A stretch of DNA of 64,000 nucleotides from Streptomyces justiciae (GTDB taxonomy: Bacteria; Actinomycetota; Actinomycetes; Streptomycetales; Streptomycetaceae), in contig NZ_JADDXU010000004.1 in NCBI RefSeq assembly GCF_015163075.1, forward strand, positions 372,001 to 436,000, in the 5' to 3' direction. The notes beneath the pieces were generated by a model that did not search any database, had not been told where the DNA came from, and was given only the letters and a program-made list of their open reading frames with translations. Positions 53,098 through 62,063 of this stretch are shown piece after piece; position 1 is the first letter of the stretch, and each line of letters starts with the position of its first letter. A program made the translations under genes and the position numbers.

Positions 53098-54003
53098 TCA
53101 GCGGACGGCGCCCGCGGTCATGCCCGCGATGACCTGCTTCTGGAAGGCCGCGTAGATCGCCAGCTGCGGCAGCAGGACGAGGGTGGCGGACGCCATCATG
53201 GCGCCGTAGTTGACGCTGTAGACGCCTTGGAACTGGGAGACGCCGAGGGACACGGTGGTCATGTTCGGGTCGTTGATGAGGGTGACCGCGAAGGGGAACT
53301 CGTTCCAGACGTAGATGACGTTGAGGATCGCGAGGGTGGCGACGACCGGCCGCATCAGCGGGAACACGACCTTCCACGCCATCCGCCACAGCCCGACCCC
53401 GTCCATCACCGCGGCCTGCTCGATCTCCTCGGGGAAGTCCCGCAGGAACCCGGTCAGCAGCAGGATGTTGAAGGGGATCGTGACGGCGATGTACGGCAGG
53501 ATCAGCGCGAGGTAGGTCCCGAAGAGGCCGAAGCTGATGTCGAGGCGGTACACCGGGAACAGCAGGATGTAGACCGGGACGGCGAGGCCGGCCAGGAAGT
53601 AGAAGCGCAGGGTGTTCTGCGTACGGCGCCTGCCGCCGCGGAAGACCATGCGGGTGAGCGCGAACGCGGCCAGGTAGGAGATGACCAGCCCGATCGTGAC
53701 CGAGACGACGGCCAGGATCAGGGTGTTCTTGTACATCACCAGCAGGTTGAGGGTGTCCAGGGCCTGTCGGTAGTTGTCCAGGGTCAACTGGCTGAGCGAG
53801 AACGGGTGGTTGAGGATGTTGTCGTTGGTCTGGAACGACAGCAGCATGATCCACAGCAGCGGGAAGAGGATCACGAAGGTGATCAGGTAGGCGGCCGCCG
53901 AGACGATGATCCGGCCACGGCCGCGGCGCCGGGGGCTGTGCGGGACGTCCTTGTCGGCGGACGGGGGCGTCGTCTTCGGACGGACGTCGACGTGGGTGCT
54001 CAA
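53098..54003 (-). CDS. Sugar ABC transporter permease, MalG type (fructan/DFA locus)
   Basis: The 301-residue product is the second permease of a CUT1 importer with six predicted helices and the EAA-type loop EIEQAAVMDGVGLWRMAWKV near residue 195. The start is TTG at 54003, sharing TTGA with the stop of the MalF-type gene. No ATPase is encoded here, so a shared MsiK-like ATPase elsewhere is expected. It should import fructo-oligosaccharides or difructose anhydrides. Confidence 0.92.
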   Translation of the reverse strand: MSTHVDVRPKTTPPSADKDVPHSPRRRGRGRIIVSAAAYLITFVILFPLLWIMLLSFQTNDNILNHPFSLSQLTLDNYRQALDTLNLLVMYKNTLILAVVSVTIGLVISYLAAFALTRMVFRGGRRRTQNTLRFYFLAGLAVPVYILLFPVYRLDISFGLFGTYLALILPYIAVTIPFNILLLTGFLRDFPEEIEQAAVMDGVGLWRMAWKVVFPLMRPVVATLAILNVIYVWNEFPFAVTLINDPNMTTVSLGVSQFQGVYSVNYGAMMASATLVLLPQLAIYAAFQKQVIAGMTAGAVR

Positions 54004-54875
54004 CGGACTTCTCCCTTACGGCGGTTGCCGAGGAACGTGGCCGCGGACGCGAGCGCGCCGACCACGAACACCACCACGGCCAGGGCCATCCCGTAGCCGT
54101 ACTGCTGGGTGGTGAAGGTGATGTGGTACATGTAGCTGACCATGACCTCGGAGAGATGGACGGGGCCGCCGCCGGTGAGGGCGTAGACGAGCTCGAAGAC
54201 CTTGAAGACGCCGGTGACGACGAGCGCGGTGACGATGCCGAACGTCTCGCGCATCATGGGGATCTGGATGTACCGCAGCTGCTGCCAGCGGCCGGCGCCG
54301 TCGAGGCTGCTGGCCTCCATCACGTCCCGCGGGAGCATGCGCAGGCCGGCATAGAAGATGGTCAGGACGAAGCCGATCTGCTGCCAGAGGTAGACCAGGC
54401 CGATCGAGTACGGGCTGAGCGTGGGACCGCCGATCCACTGCGGTTGCGCGGGTACGCCGATCGCCAGCAGGAACGCGTTCACCAGGCCGATCTTCGGGTC
54501 CAGGATGAAGATCCAGATCAGACCGACGAGGATCGGCGCGATGATCGCCGGCGCGAAGACCAGGGCCCGCAGCGCGCCGCTGCCCTTCACCCGGCCGCTG
54601 AGCAGGATCGCGAGGAGGAAACCGAGGGGGACGAGCAGGAAGAGGGCGATGCCGAGGACGACCCCTGTATTGCGCATCGACGTCCAGAACGCGTCGTCGT
54701 GGGCCATCTGCCGGTAGTTGTCGAGCCCGGCGAAGCCGCCCGCGGAAACGCCGTCGAAGCGGGTGAAGCTGTAGTAGAGCGAGTACAGGATCGGATAGAT
54801 CATGTACAGGCTGTAGACGATCAGCGCCGGGGCGACCATCAGGGCGAAGCTCCGGCGGGTGGTGAGCCAGTTCAT
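54000..54875 (-). CDS. Sugar ABC transporter permease, MalF type (fructan/DFA locus)
   Basis: The 291-residue product has six predicted helices and the ATPase-contact loop VMEASSLDGAGRWQQLRYI near residue 190. It starts 7 bp after the binding-protein gene and overlaps the MalG-type gene by four bases. With the binding protein it makes the importer for the substrate of the GH172/GH32 pair. Confidence 0.92.
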   Translation of the reverse strand: MNWLTTRRSFALMVAPALIVYSLYMIYPILYSLYYSFTRFDGVSAGGFAGLDNYRQMAHDDAFWTSMRNTGVVLGIALFLLVPLGFLLAILLSGRVKGSGALRALVFAPAIIAPILVGLIWIFILDPKIGLVNAFLLAIGVPAQPQWIGGPTLSPYSIGLVYLWQQIGFVLTIFYAGLRMLPRDVMEASSLDGAGRWQQLRYIQIPMMRETFGIVTALVVTGVFKVFELVYALTGGGPVHLSEVMVSYMYHITFTTQQYGYGMALAVVVFVVGALASAATFLGNRRKGEVR

Positions 54876-54882
54876 CGCGCGC

Positions 54883-56232
54883 CTACTCGGCCGACTCGAT
54901 GGTCTTCTGGACGTTCTTCACGGCCTGTTCGGGGCTGAGGCTGCCGCCCATCACGCCGTAGAAGCTGTCGTACATGGCGCTCGCGGTGGCCGCGGAGACC
55001 ACCAGGTCGGGCTGTGCCTTGGGGCTCTTCCAGCCGGACTTGGAGGCTTCGGCGAGGACGGCGGCGAACACCGAGTTCTTCGCCGTGTCCACCTGCGGCT
55101 GGTACGTGGTGACCGGCGGCTGGGCGTTGTCGACGAGGATCTTCTGGCCCGCGTCGCTGTAGTAGAACTGGATGAACGCCTTCACCGCGGCGTACTTCTT
55201 CTTGTCCTCCTTGACCTTGGCGCTGACGACGAACGGCGCCGACGGCACGTTCATCACGAGCTTCTGCTCGCCGACACCGTCGGAGAAGGTCGGCCCGGCC
55301 CAGAAGCCGGTGTCCTTGCCGACGGCGCTCTTCTGGATCTTCGCCGCCTCCCAGACGCCCGCGTCGAGGAAGGCCGCCTTGCCGTCCGTGTAGGAGGCGA
55401 CCGCCTGCGCGTAGGTCTGGGTGTTCATGTTGGAGGGGAAGGCGCCGGCCTCGGCCAGTTCCTCGACGTGCCGGTACAGGCGCAGGAAGTCGGCGTTGTC
55501 GTAACGCGCCTTGCCGGACAGGATGTCGGGGTACTTCGCCTCGTAGCCGAAGCGGTCGAGCATGGTGAGGAAGGCCCAGACGCTGAACGCGGAGTTGTTC
55601 GCGCCCTGCGCGATCGGCGCCACGCCGGCCGCCTTGAGCTTCTTCACCGCGGCGAGCAGGTCCTCGAAGGTCTCCGGGACGGCGATGCCGTGTTCGTCGA
55701 GGAGCGCCTTGTTGTAGTAGAAGCCCGTGACCAGCGCCTGGTACGGCAGGCCGTACTGGACGCCGTCCTGTCGGAAGCCGGCGAGCATGCTCGGGGCGAA
55801 CTTCGACTTGAGGCCGTTCTCGGCGAGGATCGGCGACAGGTCCAGCAGGTCGTCGCTCTTGACCATGGTTTTGGCGAGCGAGTCGTAGACCCAGAAGATC
55901 TCCGGCAGGGTGCCGGACTGCGCGGCGATGGTCATCCGCTGCTCGTGCTGGTCGACCGGCTGGCCCTCCAGCCTGATCTTCATGTCGGGGTGCTGCTTGT
56001 TGAACTCCTGCACCATCTGCCAGGTGGCCGGGTCCTGGGTCCGGCTGTCCGGGTTGTGCATGGACAGCGTGATCAGACCGTCCGCCGACGAACCGTCCGC
56101 CGTGTTCACGGCGGAACCGCAGGCCGTGGCGGTGACGAACAGGGCGCTCGCCGTGGCGGTGAGCAGGAGTCGGCGCGAGATGCCGGACGTCCTTCTCGAT
56201 GTCCGGTGCGCGGGCTGAGGAGTGGTCGCCAT
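54883..56232 (-). CDS. Sugar ABC transporter substrate-binding lipoprotein (fructan/DFA locus)
   Basis: The 449-residue solute-binding protein has a twin-arginine-like n-region (GISRRLLLTAT) and a lipobox ending at Cys38 (TATAC), so it is a Tat-type lipoprotein. The binding fold follows (LITLSMHNPDSRTQDPATW, and later FWVYDSLAKTM). It heads the operon binding protein-MalF-MalG-Tat peptide-GH91 and is divergent from the LacI regulator with operator-like sites upstream. The substrate is inferred from the GH91, GH172 and GH32 enzymes. Confidence 0.92.
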   Translation of the reverse strand: MATTPQPAHRTSRRTSGISRRLLLTATASALFVTATACGSAVNTADGSSADGLITLSMHNPDSRTQDPATWQMVQEFNKQHPDMKIRLEGQPVDQHEQRMTIAAQSGTLPEIFWVYDSLAKTMVKSDDLLDLSPILAENGLKSKFAPSMLAGFRQDGVQYGLPYQALVTGFYYNKALLDEHGIAVPETFEDLLAAVKKLKAAGVAPIAQGANNSAFSVWAFLTMLDRFGYEAKYPDILSGKARYDNADFLRLYRHVEELAEAGAFPSNMNTQTYAQAVASYTDGKAAFLDAGVWEAAKIQKSAVGKDTGFWAGPTFSDGVGEQKLVMNVPSAPFVVSAKVKEDKKKYAAVKAFIQFYYSDAGQKILVDNAQPPVTTYQPQVDTAKNSVFAAVLAEASKSGWKSPKAQPDLVVSAATASAMYDSFYGVMGGSLSPEQAVKNVQKTIESAE

Positions 56233-56407
56233 CGTGCTTGCTGCCTTCCGGGAACGGGGTGGGAGGCGGAACCGGCGTGGGGGTGACAGGGCTCCGGGAG
56301 GGATTCGGTGTCGGTGCGGGCCGTCGTTCCGGCAGGGATGTCGGCGACGGCCTCGTCGGCCGAGGGCGCTCGCGTGTCCGCCGTAGGGGCGGCACTGCGC
56401 TTGTGAC

Positions 56408-56423
56408 GCAAACGTTTCGATGA
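56408..56423. promoter_or_regulatory. LacI-family operator 1 of the fructan/DFA locus
   Basis: GCAAACGTTTCGATGA contains the 8-bp palindrome AAACGTTT typical of LacI/GalR sites, 176 bp upstream of the binding-protein start. It matches operator 2 in 15 of 16 bases. Confidence 0.8.
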
Positions 56424-56540
56424 AAGGTGCCTCGCCAGTTCCGGTGTGTCAATACCGTGTGACGGAGGAGTTTCCTTGATCGGTCTTTCCGTACTGGTCG
56501 CAGCTATTGACGGTCCGCGCGACGGCGTGCGAAGGTCTGC

Positions 56541-56556
56541 GCAATCGTTTCGATGA
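56541..56556. promoter_or_regulatory. LacI-family operator 2 of the fructan/DFA locus
   Basis: GCAATCGTTTCGATGA, one mismatch from operator 1, lies 132 bp upstream of the regulator start. The spacing of 133 bp between the two sites allows separate control of the two directions or looping. Confidence 0.8.
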
Positions 56557-56687
56557 GCCGGACGGTGAAGGAAACGACTGCACGGCGAACCGGCCGGCTA
56601 CGTGGACCGGCGGGACCGCAGGACGTTATGCAGGTACGGGCCGGATCACCGATCGGGCCCGACGACACGAGGAGGCGGCGAACCGCA

Positions 56688-57695
56688 GTGGCCACGATCT
56701 CCGACGTCGCACGGATGGCCGGCGTCTCGACGTCCACCGTGTCGCACGTCATCAACGGCACCCGGCCGGTCCGCGAGGAGACCCGCACCCGGGTCGAGGA
56801 GGCGGTCCAGGCCACCGGCTACCGGCGCGACAGCCTGGCCCGGGCGCTGCGCCGCTCCCGTACCGACTCCGTCGGGCTGATCCTCACCGACGTGTCCGAG
56901 CCGGCCTTCGCGGCGATGGCCCGCGGGGTCGAACGGGAGGCCATGGGCGCCGGTCTGACCGTGCTGCTGGCCAACTCGGGCGAGGACCCGGAGCTGGAGG
57001 CACGGGCCCTGGAGGTCCTCGCCGAGCGCCGGGTCGACGGCCTGATCGTCGCGCCGGTCGCCCGCTCCCACCGGGACGCGATCACCGCCGTGATCGACCA
57101 GGGCACGCCGGTCGTCCTGATCGACCGGCTGGGCGGGGCCAAGGCCGACCAGGTGGGCGTGGAGAACACCGCGCCCATGCGGGAGTTGGTGCTGCACCTG
57201 GTGGAACGGCACGGGCACCGGCGGATCGCGCTGGCGGCCGGGGACACCGCGGTGCCCACCATCGCGGAGCGGCGGCGCGGCTACCTCGAAGCGCTCGACG
57301 AGGCCGGGATCGACGTCGACGACACCCTGATCGTCACCGGCAGCGGCCGGGCGGACGACACCCGCGAGCGCATGACGGACGTACTGCGGGAGCGGGCTCC
57401 GTCGGCCGTGGTCGCGGCCAGCACCGAGACCGCGGTGGGCGTGCTGGCGGCGGCCAAGAGCCTCGGCGTGATGCCGCCCGAGGACTTCGCCTTCGCCACC
57501 TTCGACGGCTTCCCGCACACCGATCTGTTCCGCCCCGGCATCACCGAGGTCGTCCAGCCGGCCCACGAGGTCGGGGCCACAGCGATGGAGCTGCTGCTCA
57601 GCCGCATCGACGGCAGCCTCACCACCCGGCCGCGCACCATCCGCCTGGAGCCCGAGATCACCTACCGGGAGTCCTGCGGCTGCCCGGCAGCCTGA
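56688..57695 (+). CDS. LacI-family transcriptional regulator of the fructan/DFA locus
   Basis: The 335-residue protein begins VATISDVARMAGVSTSTVSHV, the standard LacI helix-turn-helix start, followed by the hinge RDSLARALRRSRT and an effector domain (about 60-330). GTG at 56688 with AGGAGG 12 bases upstream is preferred over in-frame ATGs further upstream. It is divergent from the importer operon and upstream of GH172/GH32, with two operator-like sites in between, so it likely represses all of them until a fructan or DFA-derived sugar is present. Confidence 0.92.
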   Translation: MATISDVARMAGVSTSTVSHVINGTRPVREETRTRVEEAVQATGYRRDSLARALRRSRTDSVGLILTDVSEPAFAAMARGVEREAMGAGLTVLLANSGEDPELEARALEVLAERRVDGLIVAPVARSHRDAITAVIDQGTPVVLIDRLGGAKADQVGVENTAPMRELVLHLVERHGHRRIALAAGDTAVPTIAERRRGYLEALDEAGIDVDDTLIVTGSGRADDTRERMTDVLRERAPSAVVAASTETAVGVLAAAKSLGVMPPEDFAFATFDGFPHTDLFRPGITEVVQPAHEVGATAMELLLSRIDGSLTTRPRTIRLEPEITYRESCGCPAA

Positions 57696-57715
57696 GCACA
57701 TCCACCACAGCAAGG

Positions 57716-57748
57716 GGGCGGCAGGAGAGGTCCAGTCTCCTGCCGCCC
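57716..57748 (+). terminator. Strong hairpin between the regulator and GH172 genes
   Basis: A perfect 13-bp stem (57716-57728 with 57736-57748, 7-base loop) lies between the lacI-type stop and the GH172 start, leaving only 37 bp for a promoter. It may be a leaky terminator that sets the ratio of regulator to enzyme. Confidence 0.75.
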
Positions 57749-57785
57749 GAGTTCAGCGAACCATCACTGAAGGGGTCAGTTTCCC

Positions 57786-59165
57786 ATGCCCTCGCACGCC
57801 CTCGAACACCTCACCCGCCCCACCCGGGCCCGTACCGCCCGCGTCTCCAGCTGGGACCAGCGGGGCCGCAACCAGGACTACTGGACGACCCCCGCCCACT
57901 CCAGCCGGGTCCTCGCCGACCTCGAAGGGCCGGGGCGGATCACGCACATCTGGATGACCCAGTTCTGCCGCCGCACCCTCGGCCCCGGCCTGATCGACCC
58001 CCTGGAGGCCGACACCGTCGCCCCCGTGATGGAGATCCACAACGCGCTCGGCGTCAACTGGGAGGAGCCGGACCCGGATTACTACCGCAAGGTCCTCCTC
58101 CGCATCACCTGGGACGACGAAGAAGAGCCCGGCGTCCTCGTCCCGCTCGGCGACTTCTTCGGCATCGGCCACTGCATGCCCAACAGCTACCAGTCGGCCC
58201 TGTTCACCGTCTCCGCCAAGCCCGAGGAGTCCCTGATCTTCGGCGGCAGCGCGGCCCTGAACTGCTGGGCGCCGATGCCGTTCAACCAGCGCGCCCGCAT
58301 CGAGCTGGTCAACGAGAACGACCTGCCGATCCAGCAGTACTTCTACATCGACTACGAGCTCTTCCCTGACGAACTCCCCGAGGACACCCTCTACTTCCAC
58401 GCCCGCTGGAACCGCAGCAACCCCTGCAACGGCTGGGCGCCCGACATCCAGACCAACAGCCCCGAGGTCAACATCGTCGACGTCACCGGCGAGGACAACT
58501 ACGTCATCCTCGACACCGAGGGCAAGGGCCACTACGTCGGCTGCAACCTCTCCGTCCACCACCGGCAAGGGAGTTGGTGGGGCGAGGGCAACGACATGAT
58601 CTGGATCGACGACGACTTCCTGCCCGACGGCTCCACCAGCTGGCCGCCCTCCCTGCACGGCACCGGCACCGAGGACTACTTCAACCACGCCTGGGGGATG
58701 CAGAAGAACGCCTACCTCTACCACGGCGCGATCCTCCACGAGGCCGACGTCCCCGGCTACTCCGTCAACTACCGCTTCCACGTGGCCGATCCGGTCCGCT
58801 TCGAGGAACGCATCAGAGTCTCCATCGAGCACGGCCACGGCAACCACCTCGCCGACGACTGGGCCTCGACGGCCTACTGGTACCAGACCCTGCCGTCCCC
58901 GAAGACGACGATCCCGCCGCTGGAGCAACGCCTTCCGGTGCGGCCGGCCGGGCAGCCGATGCCGGCCCCCGCCGCGCGGTCCGGCGCGGTCGCCGAGGAG
59001 ATAGCCGTGATGCGCCAGCGGTACCAGGCCCGCTTCGAGCGGCACATGGAGCACCTGGCCGAGCGCACCCGGCAGCGCGGCGAGCGCTCGTTGCAGGAGT
59101 CCGAGGCCAACATCAAGCAGGCCGCGGCCGTACGCCGCCGCTACGACGAGCGCGCCGATGACTGA
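57786..59165 (+). CDS. GH172 (formerly DUF2961) glycosidase, likely acting on difructose anhydride or alpha-linked fructose/arabinose
   Basis: The 459-residue protein matches the DUF2961 family, now GH172, whose founder converts and hydrolyses difructose dianhydride I. Recognisable segments are GRITHIWMTQF near the N terminus, LHGTGTEDYFNHAW near residue 300 with the probable nucleophile Glu in GTEDYF, and RVSIEHGHGN near residue 345 with the probable acid/base Glu. No signal peptide is present, so it is cytoplasmic. It overlaps GH32 by eight bases. With GH91 and GH32 it fits a DFA I pathway: DFA to inulobiose, then to fructose. Other GH172 members act on arabinan, so DFA specificity is an inference from context. 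Confidence 0.85.
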   Translation: MPSHALEHLTRPTRARTARVSSWDQRGRNQDYWTTPAHSSRVLADLEGPGRITHIWMTQFCRRTLGPGLIDPLEADTVAPVMEIHNALGVNWEEPDPDYYRKVLLRITWDDEEEPGVLVPLGDFFGIGHCMPNSYQSALFTVSAKPEESLIFGGSAALNCWAPMPFNQRARIELVNENDLPIQQYFYIDYELFPDELPEDTLYFHARWNRSNPCNGWAPDIQTNSPEVNIVDVTGEDNYVILDTEGKGHYVGCNLSVHHRQGSWWGEGNDMIWIDDDFLPDGSTSWPPSLHGTGTEDYFNHAWGMQKNAYLYHGAILHEADVPGYSVNYRFHVADPVRFEERIRVSIEHGHGNHLADDWASTAYWYQTLPSPKTTIPPLEQRLPVRPAGQPMPAPAARSGAVAEEIAVMRQRYQARFERHMEHLAERTRQRGERSLQESEANIKQAAAVRRRYDERADD

Positions 59166-60624
59166 GACCGAGGCACCCCCGGCGCTCGACACGCACTTCC
59201 CGGCGGTCCATCTGCGCCCGCCGGCGCACTGGATCAACGACCCCAACGGCTTGGTCTTCCACGACGGCCACTACCACGTCTACTTCCAGTACAACCCGCA
59301 CAGCGCCCGCCACGCGGACATGCACTGGGGCCACTACCGCAGCCGCGACCTCCTCCACTGGGAGCTGCTGCCGGTGGCCCTGGCCCCCACCCCGGGCGGC
59401 GACGACGAGGGCGGGGTCTGGTCGGGCAACGCGGTCTCCCACGACGGCCGCCTCACCGCCTTCTACTCCGCCAAACGCGACGACCGTTGGCACCAGCCGG
59501 TGACCTCGGCGGTGTCGTACGACGGCGGTACGACCTTCACCAAGCGCGGAAGCCTGCTGATCCCGGAACCGCCCGCCGGGACGACCATGTTCCGCGACCC
59601 GTACGTGTGGAGGGACGGCGACCGCTGGCGCATGCTGGTCGGCGCGGCCCTGGCCGACGGACGTGGCGCAGCTCTCCAGTACGCCTCCGACGACCTCGAC
59701 GACTGGTCGTACGAGGGCGTCTTCCTGGCCCGCCCACCACACCCCCTGCGCGACGGCCGCTCCACGGAGGAAGGCTGGGAGTGCGCCCAGTACGCCGCCT
59801 TCACCGACGGCACCGGCGCGGTCCTCGCCAGCGCCTGGGACCCTCGGGACGGGGCGAGTTGCGCGATCTACTGGCCGGGGCGTGAGGAGGAAGGCGAGTT
59901 CCAGGCCGCCGCCACACCCCATCTCCTCGACCACGGCCCCGACTTCTACGCCCCCGCCCTGCTGCACGCGCCCGACGGACGGTGGTTGATGTGGGCCTGG
60001 ATCTGGGAGGCCCGCGACGAGGAACACGTCGGCGCTTCTAGCGCATGGACGGACGAGGCGGGTTGGGCGGGCATGCTCTCCCTGCCCCGAGAACTGACAC
60101 CGGGCCCGAACGGAGCACTCGTCCAACGGCCGGCCCGTGAACTGCTGGCCCTGCGTGGCGAACGCAGGATCGCCGCCCAGGGCAAGGCGAGCGCCGAGCA
60201 GCCGGTGGAGCTGGGTGAGGTGTCCAGGGCCACGGACCTGACGGTGACGCTGGAACGCGGCGGCCGTCTGCGACTGCGCACGTCACGGGACGGGACCGAG
60301 TACCTGGACATCGTCCACGACCCGGTGAGCGGTGAGTTGGTCGTCGACCGTGACCATGCCTCCCTCGACTCCCGCGCGAAGGGCGGCAGTTGGGGCCTGC
60401 AGTCCGAGGGCCCGAGCATGGACGTGCGTATCGTGCTGGATCACTCGGTGGCGGAGATCTTCACCGCGGGAGGCCGGGCGTTGACGCTGCGGTTCTACCC
60501 CGTAGGTGAGGGGCCCTGGCGCGTGGAGATGGGCGCTGTGGGCGTAGGCTCAGCCGCATACGCGGTCGGGGCATGGGACTTGGCACGTCCCGAACGGGAA
60601 GTCGGCGGAGGGATCGGCAGCTGA
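59158..60624 (+). CDS. GH32 beta-fructosidase, cytoplasmic
   Basis: The 488-residue protein has the GH32 motifs: HWINDPNG with nucleophile Asp28, FRDPYVW near residue 145 (RDP) and GWECAQYAAF near 205 (EC, acid/base Glu). A C-terminal beta-sandwich follows. It should split terminal fructose from inulobiose or fructo-oligosaccharides. No signal peptide is present. Its ATG lies within the GH172 3' end, so the two are translationally coupled. Confidence 0.93.
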   Translation: MTETEAPPALDTHFPAVHLRPPAHWINDPNGLVFHDGHYHVYFQYNPHSARHADMHWGHYRSRDLLHWELLPVALAPTPGGDDEGGVWSGNAVSHDGRLTAFYSAKRDDRWHQPVTSAVSYDGGTTFTKRGSLLIPEPPAGTTMFRDPYVWRDGDRWRMLVGAALADGRGAALQYASDDLDDWSYEGVFLARPPHPLRDGRSTEEGWECAQYAAFTDGTGAVLASAWDPRDGASCAIYWPGREEEGEFQAAATPHLLDHGPDFYAPALLHAPDGRWLMWAWIWEARDEEHVGASSAWTDEAGWAGMLSLPRELTPGPNGALVQRPARELLALRGERRIAAQGKASAEQPVELGEVSRATDLTVTLERGGRLRLRTSRDGTEYLDIVHDPVSGELVVDRDHASLDSRAKGGSWGLQSEGPSMDVRIVLDHSVAEIFTAGGRALTLRFYPVGEGPWRVEMGAVGVGSAAYAVGAWDLARPEREVGGGIGS

Positions 60625-60636
60625 CACCGATGCGGA

Positions 60637-60671
60637 TGCCCCGCCGATCCCCAGCGGCTCCTGGCGGGGCA
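60637..60671. terminator. Hairpin between convergent genes
   Basis: TGCCCCGCC (60637-60645) and its complement (60663-60671) form a 9-bp stem with a 17-base loop, between the GH32 stop and the opposing small gene. Confidence 0.5.
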
Positions 60672-60684
60672 GTCTCGACATCGC

Positions 60685-60975
60685 CTACGGCGTCGCCGTG
60701 CCGTCCGTGGTGTCGAAGGGCTCGACGCCGGCGTCGCGTGCCAAGGCGAGGAAGCGCCGGATGGTCTCGGCCGGCATGTCGAGGCCCTCGCACGCGGACT
60801 GCTCGTCGCCGAAGACGCGGACCGCCTCGGCGACGGCGACGGCCAGTTCGGACTCCGCCTTGCGGACCTTGCCCTCGGCCTTGTCCACGACGTCGACCGC
60901 CAGCAGCTGGCGGCGCTGCCGTTCCTGAAGCCGCTGCTTGCGGGAGAGGGCCTTTTCGGGGTTGTGCACTGTCAT
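60685..60975 (-). CDS. Small hypothetical protein, helical
   Basis: The 96-residue product has a basic, probably coiled-coil N-terminal half (LSRKQRLQERQRRQLLAVDVV) and a small helix-turn-helix-like C-terminal half (AETIRRFLALARDAGVEP). It is not recognised. The ATG at 60975 follows a TATGAT-like -10 sequence and may be leaderless. It converges on the GH32 gene. Confidence 0.6.
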   Translation of the reverse strand: MTVHNPEKALSRKQRLQERQRRQLLAVDVVDKAEGKVRKAESELAVAVAEAVRVFGDEQSACEGLDMPAETIRRFLALARDAGVEPFDTTDGTATP

Positions 60976-61048
60976 GACCAAGATCATAGTGGCACGCGGT
61001 GAGGGCATCTTCTTGCGTAACTCGCAGCCGTTGCAGCGGCGTTGAAGC

Positions 61049-61864
61049 CTACGGTTTTCGTGCGAGCCCACCGTGCTCGGCCACGATCTCCGGAGCGGGG
61101 GCACCGGGCTCCGGTCGCCACTGCGTGACCGAGACGACGCCGGGCTCGATCAGTTCCAGGCCGTCGAAGAACGCGGTGATCTCGTCGACGGTGCGCAGGT
61201 TGTACGGCACCGCGCCGCTGCTGTTGTAGGCGTCCTGGGCCTGCTCGAAGACCGGGTCGATGCCGCGCGAGCCGTCGTTGATGGAGAGGTAACTGCCCGA
61301 GGGCAAGGCGTCCATGAGCCGGGTGACGATGGAGCGGGCCTGATCGCGGTCGGCGACATGGCCCAGGATGTTGCTGAGGATCAGCGCGGTGGGCCGGCTG
61401 AAGTCCAGCGTCTTCGCGGCGCCGGCGAGGATGCGGTCCGGGTCCGTGACGTCGGCGTCGATGTAGGCGGTCGCGCCCTCGTGGGTGGAGTAGAGCAGGG
61501 CGCGGGCGTGTCCCAGGACCATCGGGTCGTTGTCGACGTAGACGATCCGCGCCTCGGGGGCGATCTGCTGGGCCACCTCGTGGGTGTTCTGCGCGGTCGG
61601 AAGGCCGGTGCCGACGTCGAGGAACTGCCGGATGCCCGCCTCGGAGACCAGGTAGGTGATGTTGCGGCGCAGGAAGGCGCGGCTGCTGCGGGCGATGGTG
61701 ACGATGCCGGGGAAGACGGCGGTGTAGGCGTCGCCGGCCTCTTCGTCGACGGGGTAGTTGTCCTTGCCGCCGAGCCAGTAGTTCCAGATCCGGGCGGAGT
61801 GCGGCACCGACGTGTCGATCTTGTGGTGCTCTGCCGGTTCGGGCGTCGTCACTGGGTCAGTCAT
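61049..61864 (-). CDS. SAM-dependent methyltransferase, DUF574/SAV2177 family
   Basis: The 271-residue protein begins with the family pattern VPHSARIWNYWLGGKDNYPVDEEAG and has FLDVGTGLPT as the SAM-binding loop near residue 85. These methyltransferase-like proteins are numerous in Streptomyces and their substrates are unknown. No active-site oddity was seen. It is a single gene divergent from the squalene/phytoene-synthase-like gene. Confidence 0.88.
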   Translation of the reverse strand: MTDPVTTPEPAEHHKIDTSVPHSARIWNYWLGGKDNYPVDEEAGDAYTAVFPGIVTIARSSRAFLRRNITYLVSEAGIRQFLDVGTGLPTAQNTHEVAQQIAPEARIVYVDNDPMVLGHARALLYSTHEGATAYIDADVTDPDRILAGAAKTLDFSRPTALILSNILGHVADRDQARSIVTRLMDALPSGSYLSINDGSRGIDPVFEQAQDAYNSSGAVPYNLRTVDEITAFFDGLELIEPGVVSVTQWRPEPGAPAPEIVAEHGGLARKP

Positions 61865-62063
61865 GAGTCACGTCAGTCTTTCAGCCGAGGTATGGACCTT
61901 CCAGGGCACAACCTACGTCTGAACGCCCGTCGCCCGCTTGGTTGTTCGGGGTTCCAATTTGATCGGACCCGGGCGGCGCGGTGAGAATCCCTCGGGTTCC
62001 AGCATCCTGTGGTGGGCCGGGCTCCTTACCAATGACCGCCAGCGCACAGACCCGAGGAGAGCA

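Larger units (their letters stand above)
56233..56687. other. 455-bp divergent control region of the fructan/DFA locus
   Basis: No gene is seen in this interval. It holds two near-identical 16-base operator-like sites (56408-56423 and 56541-56556) and the leaders of both transcripts. The GC-rich stretch near 56260-56390 looks like untranslated leader. An ATG at 56553 opens a frame into the regulator but lies inside the second operator, so it is not the start. Confidence 0.6.

Noticed and set aside
56553..56687. Longer N terminus of the fructan/DFA LacI regulator
   Set aside because: The ATG at 56553 lies inside an operator-like site and the extra residues are Arg/Gly/Thr-rich; the protein fold begins at 56688.
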